This document shows positions 1 to 9,551 of a stretch of 64,000 nucleotides of DNA, piece after piece. This stretch comes from Alcanivorax nanhaiticus. Its GTDB lineage: Bacteria; Pseudomonadota; Gammaproteobacteria; Pseudomonadales; Alcanivoracaceae. The stretch is taken from contig NZ_ARXV01000004.1 of assembly GCF_000756665.1 (NCBI RefSeq), positions 1 through 64,000 on the forward strand. Direction: 5' to 3'. The notes below the pieces were generated by a model. The model did not search any database and was not told the origin of the DNA. It saw only the letters and a program-made list of their open reading frames with translations. The position numbers were made by a program, and so were the translations under genes. How positions within the stretch are numbered: position 1 is the first letter of the stretch; the number at the start of each line of letters is the position of its first letter.

Positions 1-77
1 CAGGGGATACGGTTGGTTTGGCGCCAGCGTCCGAAGTCTGGCAAACCCGCATTCCCGCTACCCCGCGATGAACCATA

Positions 78-107
78 AAAAAAGGCTGCCATAAAGGCAG
101 CCTTTTT
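78..107 (-). terminator. Intrinsic terminator after tRNA-Lys
   Basis: A perfect GC-rich stem (AAAGGCTGCC / GGCAGCCTTT) is followed on the minus strand by a run of T. It lies just beyond the 3' end of tRNA-Lys and should end that transcript. Confidence 0.85.
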
Positions 108-112
108 GAAGA

Positions 113-188
113 TGGTGGGTCGTGCTGGATTCGAACCAGCGACCAATTGGTTAAAAGCCAACTGCTCTACCAACTGAGCTAACGACCC
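113..188 (-). tRNA. tRNA-Lys (anticodon TTT)
   Basis: The minus strand gives a 76-nt cloverleaf that begins GGGTCGTTAGCTC, has a CTTTTAA anticodon loop and a GGTTCGAATCC T-arm, and ends with an encoded CCA. The acceptor stem GGGTCGT pairs with ACGACCC. The anticodon TTT reads lysine codons. It lies downstream of queC on the same strand, with a terminator after it. Confidence 0.98.
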
Positions 189-260
189 GCTCCCGAAGGA
201 GGCGCAAATAATACGGATTTATTTCCGGCTGACAAGGGGGCAGAATAAATTTTTTGCCGT

Positions 261-929
261 TTATTGGTAGTTTGTTGGATCTTTGACCAATGCATCCTCA
301 AAACCCAGCCTGCGCAGACGGCAGCTATCGCATTTGCCACAGGCATTACCGCTTTCATCGGCCTGGTAACAGGAAACCGTCAGTCCATAATCCAGGCCCA
401 GAGCCACACCCTCGCGGATGATATCCGCTTTACTGAGGTGCATGAGCGGTGTCTCAACCTGAATGGGACGGCCTTCCACACCCGCCTTGGTCGCCAGGTT
501 GGCCATGGTCTGGAAGGCCTCGATGAATTCAGGCCGGCAGTCCGGGTAGCCGGAGTAATCCACCGCATTCACCCCGATAAAGATAGCCTGGGCATCCAGT
601 ACTTCAGCAAGCCCCAGCGCCAACGACAGGAAAACGGTATTACGTGCCGGCACATAGGTTACCGGGATACCGTCACCGCCATCCTCAGGCACCTCGATAC
701 TGTGATCGGTCAATGCAGAGCCGCCGATATTCCCCATACCCAGCTCTACCACCCTGTGGCTCAGCGCCCCCAGAGCAGCGGACACACGCAGGGCCGCGGC
801 CAGCTCAGCACGGGTACGCTGGCCATAATCGAAGGCAATGGTGTGGCACTCGTAACCCTGGTCCCGGGCTATCGCCAGGCAAGTAGCCGAATCCAGCCCA
901 CCAGACAGCAATACGACCGCTTTATTCAT
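261..929 (-). CDS. queC: 7-cyano-7-deazaguanine synthase QueC
   Basis: Converts 7-carboxy-7-deazaguanine to preQ0 with ATP and ammonia, in the cytosolic pathway to the queuosine tRNA modification. The 222-residue protein has the PP-loop SGGLDS at residues 9-14. The C-terminal zinc site is visible as Cys187, Cys197, Cys200 and Cys203 (AC-GKC-DSC arrangement). Length is normal for the family. It follows queE by 23 bp on the same strand, so the two are likely co-transcribed and carry out consecutive steps. The function is known from the family; the operon is inferred from spacing. Confidence 0.97.
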   Translation of the reverse strand: MNKAVVLLSGGLDSATCLAIARDQGYECHTIAFDYGQRTRAELAAALRVSAALGALSHRVVELGMGNIGGSALTDHSIEVPEDGGDGIPVTYVPARNTVFLSLALGLAEVLDAQAIFIGVNAVDYSGYPDCRPEFIEAFQTMANLATKAGVEGRPIQVETPLMHLSKADIIREGVALGLDYGLTVSCYQADESGNACGKCDSCRLRRLGFEDALVKDPTNYQ

Positions 930-952
930 TGCGAAGCTCCTCTTTGCCCGGC

Positions 953-1594
953 TTAACGGCCACGGGCATCGTTCCAGAGTAATTTGTGCAGCTGCAGCTG
1001 AAAGCGCACCGGCAGGCGATCCGCTACAATCCAGTCGGCCAGATCCCCCGGGGCAAGCTGCCCCTGGACCGGAGAAAACAACACATCAGCCACCCGCTCG
1101 GCCAGCTGATGCTGATCCAGCATGAAGCGTGCCCAGTCGTAATCCTTGCGATCTGCCAGCACAAACTTGACCTGATGATGGGGTCGCAAGAGGGGAATAT
1201 TCTCCAGACGGTTGTTGTGCTGCTCCGCCGAGCCCGGTGCTTTCAGGTCCATGACCACGGACACTCGCTCATCCACCTGGCTGATATCCATGGCCCCACC
1301 CGTTTCCAGGCTCACTTCATAACCCTCGTCACACAGGGCCGTCAGCAGCGGCAAACAGTTCGGCTGTGCCAACGGCTCACCACCAGTAACAGTGATATAA
1401 CCAGCCCCGTACTGCGCGACTTCCGCAAGAATGGACTCCAGAGTCCACTTTTCTCCCCCGGAAAAGGCATATTCGGTATCACACCAAACACACCGCTGCG
1501 GGCAACCTGTCAGGCGCACAAATACCGTCGGGCGGCCTACGGTTCTGGCTTCACCCTGCAGGGAATGGAAGATTTCGGTAAGACGCAGTTCCAC
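953..1594 (-). CDS. queE: 7-carboxy-7-deazaguanine synthase QueE (radical SAM)
   Basis: Radical-SAM enzyme that contracts carboxytetrahydropterin to 7-carboxy-7-deazaguanine, the step before QueC. I place the start at a GTG preceded directly by AGGAGAGG. This gives 213 residues beginning [16 protein letters not shown], the usual start of the family. A longer frame exists upstream, but its extra 42 residues look non-coding. The [4Fe-4S] cysteines are Cys31, Cys35 and Cys38 (CPQRCVWC), followed by DTEYAF; the SAM-binding TGGEP follows. It is separated from cpoB by a strong terminator, so it should have its own promoter. Confidence 0.95.
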   Translation of the reverse strand: MELRLTEIFHSLQGEARTVGRPTVFVRLTGCPQRCVWCDTEYAFSGGEKWTLESILAEVAQYGAGYITVTGGEPLAQPNCLPLLTALCDEGYEVSLETGGAMDISQVDERVSVVMDLKAPGSAEQHNNRLENIPLLRPHHQVKFVLADRKDYDWARFMLDQHQLAERVADVLFSPVQGQLAPGDLADWIVADRLPVRFQLQLHKLLWNDARGR

Positions 1595-1780
1595 GGCCTC
1601 TCCTGAATACCTGGCCGTGGCAAACCACGGCCGGGGCGGAAATGCGGCGGATTCTATCACCTTTGCCGGCGTCTGTGCCGCCGACAGTCGGTAAAGTATG
1701 GGACACAAGGGAAATACCATCCCCTATGCCCGGATGGCTGACCAAGTGGCATTGCCGCTTAATCCACGCAGCCACATACA

Positions 1781-1812
1781 AAAACGCCCTGCATGGGAAT
1801 GCAGGGCGTTTT
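1781..1812 (-). terminator. Intrinsic terminator after cpoB
   Basis: A 14-bp stem (AAAACGCCCTGCAT / ATGCAGGGCGTTTT) with loop GGGA and T-runs on both strands. It sits 21 bp past the cpoB stop and closes the tol-pal operon. Confidence 0.9.
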
Positions 1813-1833
1813 GGGTTTACCTGACCGCGATAC

Positions 1834-2607
1834 TCAGCTATTGAGCTGATCGAGAAGGGTCTTGGCCTGACTGGCCTTGGATGAATCCGGGTATTGCTTG
1901 ATCAGCTTGTGCAGGTTGATCTTGGCTTCCGAGACCTTGCCCTCTCGGGCCTGCATCACCGCCAGCGTATAGAGGCTGGAGGGAGCCTTGCTGTGATCCG
2001 GGTAGTTTTCAACCACGGCCTGGAACTGCTCCATGGCCTTGTCATTTTGCGGGGTTTTCTGGTTACTGTAGACCTGCCCCAGCCAGAAATGCGCATGACC
2101 GCGATACTGGCCGTTAGGGAAATCCTTGAGATAGCCCTCGAAGGCCTCTGCTGCCGCATCGAAATCGCGGGCAACCAGATGATCCTTGGCGGCATTATAG
2201 GCCTGTTTGTCTGCCTCAGGGTCAGCAGGACCTGCGGCATCGGTATTCTCTGACTGCTCGGAAACACCCTGTTCAGCCAGTGTATTAATTCGGGTATCCA
2301 GATCCAGGTAACGCTCACGTTCAGCGTCTTTCATTACCTGCAGTTCATGGCGCAGTTCTTCGATCTGCCCCTGGAGCATCTGGACCTGCTCCTCAAACTG
2401 TTGTTGCTGTTGCATCAACATGATCAGCGCGTCTTCATTCATGGCCGAAGCCTGAGACGCCCCCTGATCTGATGCAGCACCAGACATGCTGCGTGCAGCA
2501 CTACGATCTTCAATGGCCAGCGGCCCAGTACCCTGCGCATGCGCGCAGAGTACCAGGGAGCTGAGCAAGACGCCTGCGAGCAGGCGTTTTGTCATCACTA
2601 CTGTCAT
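1834..2607 (-). CDS. cpoB: Cell division coordinator CpoB (YbgF)
   Basis: Periplasmic partner of the Tol-Pal system; in E. coli it links outer-membrane constriction with PBP1B activity. The 257-residue protein starts with a signal peptide ending in CAHA at about residue 24. A Gln-rich coiled coil at about 65-115 (trimerisation region in the family) follows, then TPR repeats from about 135 to the end, including the FWLGQVYSNQ and SLYTLAVMQA segments. It begins 3 bp after the pal stop. An internal ATG four codons in is an equally plausible start; neither has a clear ribosome site, consistent with coupling to pal. Confidence 0.93.
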   Translation of the reverse strand: MTVVMTKRLLAGVLLSSLVLCAHAQGTGPLAIEDRSAARSMSGAASDQGASQASAMNEDALIMLMQQQQQFEEQVQMLQGQIEELRHELQVMKDAERERYLDLDTRINTLAEQGVSEQSENTDAAGPADPEADKQAYNAAKDHLVARDFDAAAEAFEGYLKDFPNGQYRGHAHFWLGQVYSNQKTPQNDKAMEQFQAVVENYPDHSKAPSSLYTLAVMQAREGKVSEAKINLHKLIKQYPDSSKASQAKTLLDQLNS

Positions 2608-2610
2608 CGC

Positions 2611-3180
2611 TTACGGACGGCCAGCAGTGTAGTTCAGTTCTACGCGACGGTTCTTGGCCCAGTCCATTTCGCTGTGACCAAAAGCAGCCGGCTTCTCTTC
2701 ACCGTAGGATACGACTTCGATCTGGGAAGCAGACACGCCCTGAACGCGCAGGAACTTCTCTACCGCCTTGGAACGACGCTCGGACAGAGCAACGTTGTAC
2801 TCGCGAGTACCGCGCTCGTCAGCGTGACCTTCCAGACGCACTTTGGCGTTGGCGTTGTTCTTCAGGTGGGTAGCGTGAGCACGCAGGGTTTCGAAAGCAG
2901 CAGCCGGAACGGTGTTGCTGTCGAAGGCGAAGTAGATCACCTTGGTGTTGGTGGTGCCGTCGTAGTTGGACGGATGGTTGTAGAAGTTGTCAGCAGTCAT
3001 CGGGATGCTGCTGGTGTCCGGCTTGGCCGGAGTAGTCGGCTCTACCGGAGTTACCGGACCGGTTTCAGCCGGTGCAGTAGTATCGGTAGCAGAAGTGTCT
3101 TCTTCAGTCGGCGTGCTGGAACAAGCGGCCAGCACAGCTGCCAACATCAGGGCGAACAGCGGGTTGAGAAATGAACGCAT
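2611..3180 (-). CDS. pal: Peptidoglycan-associated lipoprotein Pal
   Basis: Outer-membrane lipoprotein that binds peptidoglycan and TolB and keeps the envelope joined during division. The lipobox LAAC puts the acylated Cys at residue 20. A Thr/Pro-rich linker runs to about residue 60, then an OmpA-like peptidoglycan-binding domain with GHADERGTREYN and SERRSKAV. 189 residues is normal. It lies between tolB and cpoB as in most gammaproteobacteria. Confidence 0.97.
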   Translation of the reverse strand: MRSFLNPLFALMLAAVLAACSSTPTEEDTSATDTTAPAETGPVTPVEPTTPAKPDTSSIPMTADNFYNHPSNYDGTTNTKVIYFAFDSNTVPAAAFETLRAHATHLKNNANAKVRLEGHADERGTREYNVALSERRSKAVEKFLRVQGVSASQIEVVSYGEEKPAAFGHSEMDWAKNRRVELNYTAGRP

Positions 3181-3261
3181 GAAAAGCTCCTATTATTTCC
3201 TAAGTTTGGACTCCGAGAACCTGGCGAGAAACGAGTGACTCCTTGACCACTCAAATCTCTG

Positions 3262-4539
3262 TCAGAGGAACGGCGACCATGCCGGTTCTCTGACTTCCCC
3301 TTCCTTCGACGGCAGCTCGACTTTCACTCTGCCATCGATGGATACGGCTTCCAGAACCCCCGTTCCCCGGTCTTGCGTCCCGTAAATTACCATACTTCCA
3401 TTGGGTGCAACACTGGGGGACTCATCCATGTCGGTGCGGGTCACAATATTGAACGTTCCCCGTTGGAGGTCCTGGACACCGACATTGAAATTTCCATTTC
3501 GTCGGTGCACATAAACTAGATAACGACCATCTGGCGTTACATCTGGGCGCGCATTATAAGCACCTTGGAATGAAACGCGTCTGACGGACTTATCATTTAT
3601 GTTCAGTTTATAGATCTGTGGTCCACCTGAGCGGCTGGACGTGAACACCAGGCTTTCGCCATCTGGCAACCAGCGTGGTTCCGTATCAATACCGTAGTGG
3701 TTGGTTAGCCGGGTCAGCGCCTTGGTATTGATATCCAGCATATAAATCTCGGGATTACCATCGCGCGATAGCGTCAACGCCAGTTTTTGCCCGTCCGGTG
3801 ACCAGTCTGGTGCACCATTAATGCCCCTGAAGCTGGATACTTTTTCCCGCTTGGTGGTCGCCAGCTCATGAACATAGATGGCAGGCAGGCCACGATCCTC
3901 AAAGGAAACATACGTCACCTTGCGGCCATCCGGCGACCAGGCCGGGCTCATGATCGGTTCCTTGCTGCGCAGGATGGTGGTCACACGATGACCATCTGCA
4001 TCCGCATATTGCAGCTGGTAAGGGTTGGCTGCGCCCCGGTTGTGGGTGACGTAGAGAATCTTGGTGGAAAACGCCCCGGGAATACCGGTGAGCTGCTCAT
4101 AAATACGGTCACTGATGGCATGCGCCACGTCACGCAGCTGGGAAACCGGCGGACGATAGGTTTCCTCCAGCAATTTCACTTCACTGCTGACATCGTAGAG
4201 TGCGTAGGTAATTTCATAGCCACCGGATTCCTGCACTTTCATGCTGCCAGCAACAATGTACTCCATGCCCAATACACGAAAATCACGATAGATCACTTCG
4301 CTCTGCTTGGTCGGCCGACTCAGCATATCCTCGGCAGGCAAGGGTTTGAACTGACCACTGCGGTGCAAATCTGCCGCCACAATCGCGGACACATCTTCCG
4401 GCGCGCCCTGTGACCCGGCGAAAGGTACAACCGCAATCGGCACCGCATCCACGCGGCCTTCGGTTACCTTGATGAGCAGTTCCGCTCTGGCGACGGCAGC
4501 ACCAAGCAACATCACCAATAACAACGCAATACGACTCAC
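3262..4539 (-). CDS. tolB: Tol-Pal system beta-propeller protein TolB
   Basis: Periplasmic component that contacts Pal and TolA. The signal peptide ends near ARA at residue 19, followed by an N-terminal domain to about 160. A six-bladed propeller follows with recurrent SPDG motifs (SPAWSPDGRKVTY, APDWSPDGQKLAL, EPRWLPDGESLVF, RPDVTPDGRYLVY). The start is GTG and overlaps the tolA stop by 4 bp (GTGA), so translation is probably coupled. 425 residues matches the family. Confidence 0.97.
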   Translation of the reverse strand: MSRIALLLVMLLGAAVARAELLIKVTEGRVDAVPIAVVPFAGSQGAPEDVSAIVAADLHRSGQFKPLPAEDMLSRPTKQSEVIYRDFRVLGMEYIVAGSMKVQESGGYEITYALYDVSSEVKLLEETYRPPVSQLRDVAHAISDRIYEQLTGIPGAFSTKILYVTHNRGAANPYQLQYADADGHRVTTILRSKEPIMSPAWSPDGRKVTYVSFEDRGLPAIYVHELATTKREKVSSFRGINGAPDWSPDGQKLALTLSRDGNPEIYMLDINTKALTRLTNHYGIDTEPRWLPDGESLVFTSSRSGGPQIYKLNINDKSVRRVSFQGAYNARPDVTPDGRYLVYVHRRNGNFNVGVQDLQRGTFNIVTRTDMDESPSVAPNGSMVIYGTQDRGTGVLEAVSIDGRVKVELPSKEGEVREPAWSPFL

Positions 4540-5327
4540 TGAGACACTCCTGTTGGCTCAAACACCATTAAAAATGAGCGAAATTCTTTATCAAACAAGG
4601 CCCCTGAGGGCACCGGCAATGGCGCAGCCAGCTGTACGGCCTTCACCACAGATTCGTCAAACTGTGGATAGCCACTGGATTTGACCACCGACACATCCAG
4701 TACCTCACCACCGGGAATCGTACGGATTCGCACAGTGGTTTGCAGATCATTGCGGCCGCGATAAGTGCCTGGAATCCGCCAGCGTTGTTTCACTGCCGCC
4801 CGGATTGCATCACTGTGACTGGCCACCTCCACATCAGACTGATCCGCGTTACTGGCCGCATCCTCTGCTTCATCAGCAGCAGGCTCCGGCTTCTTGTCCA
4901 TTTCAATTTCTTCGTCTGCCAGCATCTCTTCCAGGCTGGGCTCCTCGATCTCCGGCACCGCGGGCTTGGGATCGGGTTTTGGCTCCGGTTTCGGCTTGGT
5001 GGCCGGCTTCGGTTCCGTTTTAGGTTTTGTTGCAGGCTTGGGCTCAGGCTTGGGCTTTTCGACCGGCTTGGGCTTTTCCTGCGGTTTTGGTTTCGGCTTC
5101 TCCACCGGTTTCGGCTTTGGCTTCGGTGCCGGCTTCTTTTCCGGCGTCGGTTTCGCCACTGGAGCCTTCTTCTGTTTTGACGTTTCCACCATGGTGGCTT
5201 TCACATGGGGGGGAATCACCGGCGCTTTGTGCAAAGTCGGATCCGTGCTCCAGCTAAACACCAGCAGGCCAAACACCAACAGGTGAATGAACAGGGTGAA
5301 GGCAATCGCAACCTGACGATCACTCAT
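4536..5327 (-). CDS. tolA: TolA with Pro/Lys-rich linker
   Basis: Inner-membrane protein that spans the periplasm and couples TolQR energy to TolB-Pal. It has one transmembrane helix at about 8-28, a linker of about 80 residues built of PKP/KPKPEPK repeats at about 50-130, an acidic stretch (EEPSLEEMLADEEIEMDKK), and a C-terminal TolA/TonB-like domain from about 170. At 263 residues it is much shorter than E. coli TolA (421), and the linker is TonB-like instead of Ala-rich helical. Position between tolR and tolB fixes the identity. It overlaps tolR by 8 bp and tolB by 4 bp. Confidence 0.93.
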   Translation of the reverse strand: MSDRQVAIAFTLFIHLLVFGLLVFSWSTDPTLHKAPVIPPHVKATMVETSKQKKAPVAKPTPEKKPAPKPKPKPVEKPKPKPQEKPKPVEKPKPEPKPATKPKTEPKPATKPKPEPKPDPKPAVPEIEEPSLEEMLADEEIEMDKKPEPAADEAEDAASNADQSDVEVASHSDAIRAAVKQRWRIPGTYRGRNDLQTTVRIRTIPGGEVLDVSVVKSSGYPQFDESVVKAVQLAAPLPVPSGALFDKEFRSFLMVFEPTGVSQ

Positions 5328-5757
5328 TGCTACCCGCAGGCTCCGTCACCAGACCCAACTGGGTAATCCCTGCTTCCTGCAGAGCAGCCATCAGGGAAAT
5401 CACACTGGAATACGCTACCTTGCTGTCACCCTCTACCAGGAACAGGGTTTCCGGCTTGTGCTTGTGGATACGCAATACATGCCCTTTCACCGTTTCCAGG
5501 TTGGCGGATTTCTTGGCATCGCCTCCCACGTTGATGAAGTAGCTGCCATCCGCAGTAACCGAGACAATCACCGGTTCATTCTTGGTGGTATCAATGGGCG
5601 CACTGTTGCTGTCCGGCAGATCCACGTTGATACCCTGGGTCATCATGGGAGCGGTGGCCATGAAGATAACCAGCAGCACCAACATCACATCGATGTATGG
5701 CACCACATTCATCTCGGCAACCAGCTTGCGCGGCACCCTGACCTTCACACCACTCAT
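5320..5757 (-). CDS. tolR: Tol-Pal proton-channel subunit TolR
   Basis: ExbD/TolR family; forms the proton-driven motor with TolQ in the inner membrane. The single transmembrane helix at about 17-37 carries Asp23 in PYIDVMLVLL, the proton-relay residue of the family. The remaining ~105 residues are periplasmic. It follows tolQ by 3 bp and overlaps tolA by 8 bp. 145 residues is the usual size. Confidence 0.97.
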   Translation of the reverse strand: MSGVKVRVPRKLVAEMNVVPYIDVMLVLLVIFMATAPMMTQGINVDLPDSNSAPIDTTKNEPVIVSVTADGSYFINVGGDAKKSANLETVKGHVLRIHKHKPETLFLVEGDSKVAYSSVISLMAALQEAGITQLGLVTEPAGSNE

Positions 5758-5760
5758 GAA

Positions 5761-6447
5761 TCAGGCTCCCCGCCCGTGTGCCTGACGGTGAAGCACAGAG
5801 GAAAACTCCTCGGCAAACATTTCGTTCTCGGTGAGCAGGGAATCGCTCTGGGCAGAAAAACGGTTGTAAGCCATCACCGCCGGAATCGCGGCAAACAAAC
5901 CAATGGCGGTTGCGATCAATGCCTCAGCAATACCGGGGGCGACCACGCTCAGGGTCGCCTGCTTGACGTTGGCCAGGGCCATAAAGGAATTCATGATGCC
6001 CCACACGGTGCCGAACAGACCCACATAGGGGCTGGTTGAACCGACCGTTGCGAGAAAAGGCAGGTGACGAGTCAAACGGGTCTGCTCGCGTTGCAGGGCA
6101 ACGCGCATGGCTCGCTGGCTGCCATCCATCACCGCGTCTGCACTGCGGGAGCTTTTGGAAAGGCGAACGAATTCCTGAAAGCCTGCGCGAAAGATGGATT
6201 CTGTACCGGAATCCGGATGCGGGTTCTCACGGCTTTGCTTGTAAAGCGAAGCAAGGTCATCGCTGGACCAGAAGGTTTCTTCGAAGGCACGGCCGGCTTT
6301 CTGCGCCCGACCCAGCACCCGGTAGCGTCCTACAATCATGTACCAGGACGTCAGTGACGCCAGAATCAGCAGCGCCATAACCAGCTGCACCACAATAGTG
6401 GCATTACTGATCAGACTGACAACCGACATGCTGGATGCCTCAACCAT
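5761..6447 (-). CDS. tolQ: Tol-Pal motor subunit TolQ
   Basis: MotA/TolQ/ExbB proton-channel family. Three transmembrane segments at about 18-40, 135-158 and 168-192, with the family motif around TSPYVGLFGTVWGIMNSF and GIAEALIATAIGLFAAIPA. 228 residues is typical. Its start overlaps the ybgC stop by 8 bp, so it is translated from the same message. Confidence 0.97.
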   Translation of the reverse strand: MVEASSMSVVSLISNATIVVQLVMALLILASLTSWYMIVGRYRVLGRAQKAGRAFEETFWSSDDLASLYKQSRENPHPDSGTESIFRAGFQEFVRLSKSSRSADAVMDGSQRAMRVALQREQTRLTRHLPFLATVGSTSPYVGLFGTVWGIMNSFMALANVKQATLSVVAPGIAEALIATAIGLFAAIPAVMAYNRFSAQSDSLLTENEMFAEEFSSVLHRQAHGRGA

Positions 6448-6883
6448 TGAGCCCTTCTCCTTCGCTGGCTGCGATAAATTTGTTGTATAACGCCGCAGGA
6501 ATCCCCGTCGGCTTGAGTGTGTCCGCTGTTACACAGGCCACCTTGATCTCGGCCTGACACAACAGGGTATCTCCCCGAAGCACACGCTGATCAAACAACA
6601 GCGTTGCCTTACCCAGCTTCTTCAACCCTGCCGTCACCCGGAGGGCGTCATCAATTTTCGCTGGCTGGCGATACTGCACGTTTGCGGAATGCACCACAAA
6701 CTGAAAATTCTCATCCGCCAGCGCATAGTGCTGATAGCCAAGGGTGCGCAAGTATTCTGTGCGTGCCCGCTCCATGAACTTCAGATAATTCACGTAATAC
6801 ACGATGCCACCGGCGTCAGTGTCTTCGATGTAGACGCGAACAGGGAGGGTAAATTCCCCACTTTGCTGTTTTTTTTCAATCAT
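6440..6883 (-). CDS. ybgC: Tol-Pal-associated acyl-CoA thioesterase YbgC
   Basis: 4-hydroxybenzoyl-CoA thioesterase family (hot-dog fold), cytoplasmic, first gene of the tol operon in many proteobacteria. The signature [22 protein letters not shown] has the catalytic Asp in the first DTD. I choose the ATG for MIEKKQQ, 8 bp inside the ruvB end. A GTG four codons upstream has its purine-rich site directly abutting, too close to work. The overlap ties it to ruvB. Confidence 0.93.
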   Translation of the reverse strand: MIEKKQQSGEFTLPVRVYIEDTDAGGIVYYVNYLKFMERARTEYLRTLGYQHYALADENFQFVVHSANVQYRQPAKIDDALRVTAGLKKLGKATLLFDQRVLRGDTLLCQAEIKVACVTADTLKPTGIPAALYNKFIAASEGEGLNG

Positions 6884-7904
6884 TAAACAAATCACCCTCG
6901 CGACGGGGTGATTTCAGCCCAAAATGCCGCCAGGCATGGTTGGTTACCGTCCGCCCCCGCGGGGTCCGCTGGATAAAGCCCTGTTGAATCAGGTAAGGCT
7001 CCACCACCTCTTCCAGGGTGCCGGCATCTTCATTCAGCGCCGCCGCCAGCGATTCCAGCCCCACCGGACCGCCATCAAACTTGTGCATAATCATGTCCAG
7101 CAACCGCCTGTCGGTACCGTCCAGGCCACAGCTGTCCACCTCAAGCATGTCCAGCGCGCGCTGAGCCATCACCTCAGTGATGCGTCCATCGCCCTTTACC
7201 TGTGCGTAATCACGCACCCGGCGCAGCAGCCGGTTGCCAATTCGCGGGGTACCCCGGGAGCGACGCGCCACTTCCAGCGCCCCGGCATCATCAATAGGAA
7301 TAGCCAGAATCTCACAGGCTCTTTGCACAATTCCTGCCAGATCCTCAACGGAATAGAACTCCAGGCGCTGCACAATGCCAAACCGGTCACGTAATGGCGC
7401 CGTCAACAGACCAGCACGGGTCGTTGCCCCTACCAACGTAAAGGGAGGCAGATCCAGTTTGATGGAACGGGCAGCGGGGCCTTCGCCGATCATGATATCC
7501 AGCTGATAATCTTCCATGGCTGGATAGAGGATTTCTTCCACCACCGGAGAGAGACGGTGGATTTCATCCACGAACAGCACATCCCCTTCTTCCAGATTGG
7601 TCAGAATGGCAGCCAGGTCACCGGCCTTTTCCAGAACGGGGCCAGAGGTGGATTTGAGTTCACAGCCCATTTCACGGGCAATAATGTGTGCAAGGGTGGT
7701 CTTGCCGAGGCCGGGCGGGCCAAAGATCAGGGTATGGTCCAGCGCTTCGCGACGCCCGCGTGCCGCATCGATAAAAATCTCCATGCGCTCGCGGACTTTT
7801 GGCTGGCCGTGATAGTCAGCCAGGCTGGATGGCCGAATGGCACGATCCTGCTGATCTTCCTGGCTGCCAACGGCAGCAGCAGAAATAAGTCGTTCGTTAT
7901 CCAT
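6876..7904 (-). CDS. ruvB: Holliday junction branch-migration helicase RuvB
   Basis: Hexameric AAA+ motor that moves Holliday junctions with RuvA. Walker [10 protein letters not shown] at residues 62-70, Walker B FVDEIH at 111-116, sensor motif GATTRAG, and a C-terminal winged helix ending near QRTPRGR. 342 residues is standard. It follows ruvA after 148 bp and overlaps ybgC. Confidence 0.98.
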   Translation of the reverse strand: MDNERLISAAAVGSQEDQQDRAIRPSSLADYHGQPKVRERMEIFIDAARGRREALDHTLIFGPPGLGKTTLAHIIAREMGCELKSTSGPVLEKAGDLAAILTNLEEGDVLFVDEIHRLSPVVEEILYPAMEDYQLDIMIGEGPAARSIKLDLPPFTLVGATTRAGLLTAPLRDRFGIVQRLEFYSVEDLAGIVQRACEILAIPIDDAGALEVARRSRGTPRIGNRLLRRVRDYAQVKGDGRITEVMAQRALDMLEVDSCGLDGTDRRLLDMIMHKFDGGPVGLESLAAALNEDAGTLEEVVEPYLIQQGFIQRTPRGRTVTNHAWRHFGLKSPRREGDLFND

Positions 7905-8052
7905 GTCTGCGGTAAAACCGCCTCTGCCCGGTTATTCGTTGTCTGTAAAATCTGCGGCTAGCGTAACCCAGCAGCCTACCCCACGGCTATTGCTGTTATC
8001 ACAGTTACTACGAAGATTTGCCGAGGTTCACACAGATAAAGGACCCAGAGAC

Positions 8053-8652
8053 CTAGCGGGCCAGATTTTTCAGCGCCAGACGGATCATCTGCTCGCTGCT
8101 GGCTCCCTCTTCGGCCACTTTGCCAACTGCCGCCACCGCATCCTTGTTGCGATAACCCAGTGCTTCCAGCGCGGCGATGGCATCGCTGCGGGCATCATCC
8201 GCCGGGCTCAATGCGACGCGGCCCGGCAGGCTGGCCGGGGCGCCGTCAATCTTGTCCAGCCGGTCGCTCATTTCGATCACTAGCCGTTCTGCGGTCTTCT
8301 TGCCGATACCCGGTACTTTCACCAGCGTCGAGGAATCCTGATCCTGGATACACTGGGCCAGCCGGTCGGCTTCGATGCCGGACAAGATCGCCAGCCCCAT
8401 TTTTGGCCCGACTCCATTCACCTTGATCAGCGCGCGAAACAGCTCCCGCTCATAACGGCTGGAGAAGCCATACAGCAGCTGGGCATCTTCACGCACCACG
8501 AAGTGGGTATGCAGGGTTAACGGCTGGCCCGTTTCTGGTAGCTCGTAGAACACGGTCATGGGCGCCTCCACTTCGTATCCCACTCCGTTCACATCCAGCA
8601 ACAGCACCGGGGGCCGCTTTTCCAGCAGGGTGCCACGCAGTTGTCCAATCAT
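8053..8652 (-). CDS. ruvA: Holliday junction DNA-binding protein RuvA
   Basis: Tetramer that holds the four-way junction and loads RuvB. The N-terminal OB-fold starts MIGQLRGTLLEK. Two helix-hairpin-helix motifs follow (VNGVGPKMGLAILSG and VPGIGKKTAERLV), then a flexible linker and the RuvB-binding C-terminal domain (ALEALGYRNKDA). 199 residues is normal. Confidence 0.98.
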   Translation of the reverse strand: MIGQLRGTLLEKRPPVLLLDVNGVGYEVEAPMTVFYELPETGQPLTLHTHFVVREDAQLLYGFSSRYERELFRALIKVNGVGPKMGLAILSGIEADRLAQCIQDQDSSTLVKVPGIGKKTAERLVIEMSDRLDKIDGAPASLPGRVALSPADDARSDAIAALEALGYRNKDAVAAVGKVAEEGASSEQMIRLALKNLAR

Positions 8653-8695
8653 GCTGAATCCTTAATGACCGTGTTGTTGATGTTGGTGCATTGAA

Positions 8696-9214
8696 TTATC
8701 GGATACGGCGGTTGCGCACCGCCGTGGCGCCCGCCATGCGCGCGAGGGAAACACGCATGTGGGCATGACAAAGGGCGATAGCCAACGCATCGGCCGCATC
8801 TTCCTGGGGTCGTTTATCCAACCCCAGCAAATGACGCACCATCTCCCCTACCTGAATCTTTTCCGCACTCCCCTTGCCCACCACTGCCTGCTTGACCTGA
8901 CGGGCCGAATATTCAAATACCGGAATTGACGCCTGCATCACTGCTGCGATGGCCGCGCCCCGCGCCTGGCCCAGCTTGAGCGCCGAGTCTGCATTGCGAG
9001 CCATGAATACTTTCTCGATACTCACTTCCGCAGGGCCATATTCCTTTACCACCTGATCAATGCCGGCAAAGATTTCTCCCAGCCTGGGCGGCATTTCCTT
9101 ATGGGAAGTCGAGATAGTGCCAAACGCCACTGCCCGGGATCGATTACCCACATGCTCCACCAGCCCATAGCCGGTGTGGCGCGAACCGGGGTCGATACCG
9201 AGAATCAATGCCAT
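8696..9214 (-). CDS. ruvC: Holliday junction resolvase RuvC
   Basis: Endonuclease that cuts Holliday junctions. The RNase H-like active site is visible: Asp8 in LGIDPG, Glu67 in SIEKVF, and Asp139/Asp142 in EDAADALA. 172 residues matches the family. In many relatives yebC lies directly upstream; here about 1.0 kb containing a membrane-protein gene and heptad arrays separates the two. Confidence 0.98.
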   Translation of the reverse strand: MALILGIDPGSRHTGYGLVEHVGNRSRAVAFGTISTSHKEMPPRLGEIFAGIDQVVKEYGPAEVSIEKVFMARNADSALKLGQARGAAIAAVMQASIPVFEYSARQVKQAVVGKGSAEKIQVGEMVRHLLGLDKRPQEDAADALAIALCHAHMRVSLARMAGATAVRNRRIR

Positions 9215-9298
9215 AACTGTCTGACCACAAATAGAAAATCTGCGTCAGTTGTACCGAAAGACTGTCCAGATGTCCAGTTGGGTTAAGAGACGCTAGGC

Positions 9299-9326
9299 GC
9301 ACCATGCACCATGCAACACGCGGGAG
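9299..9326. repeat. Heptad array, GCAACAC class
   Basis: Three 7-bp units in exact phase (GCACCAT, GCACCAT, GCAACAC) followed by GCG. A second block of the class in the same orientation is at 9452-9475. The 337-bp gap between ruvC and the next gene holds only these blocks and the array at 9393; no gene is seen in it. Confidence 0.6.
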
Positions 9327-9392
9327 GCTCTGTCGCGGGCGACAGGGATGGAACGGCCTGGGTTGCTGGCAAGGTGAAACGAGACGATCAGT

Positions 9393-9434
9393 TAAGTGAC
9401 GAGTTTCGAGGGACGAGTTGCGAAAGGCAAAACC
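9393..9434 (+). repeat. Heptad array, AGTTNCG class (left arm)
   Basis: Units CGAGTTT, CGAGGGA, CGAGTTG in 7-bp phase, ending CGAAAGGCAAAACC. The same ending is found at 23558 and, inverted, at 31250. An inverted partner arm lies at 10148-10187, on the other side of the membrane-protein gene. Confidence 0.7.
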
Positions 9435-9551
9435 CACAAGAGACGAAACACGCACCAGGCTGCACGCAAGACGCCAGCCCTCGGGTTAGTAAATCACCCA
9501 TCATTTTTCCGCTTTGGCCGGTTCAGAAACCGGTGAGGGGTTCAGACCATC

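Noticed and set aside
4740..5286. Gly/Phe/Leu-rich open frames opposite tolA
   Set aside because: Produced by the reverse strand of the Pro/Lys repeat codons of the TolA linker.
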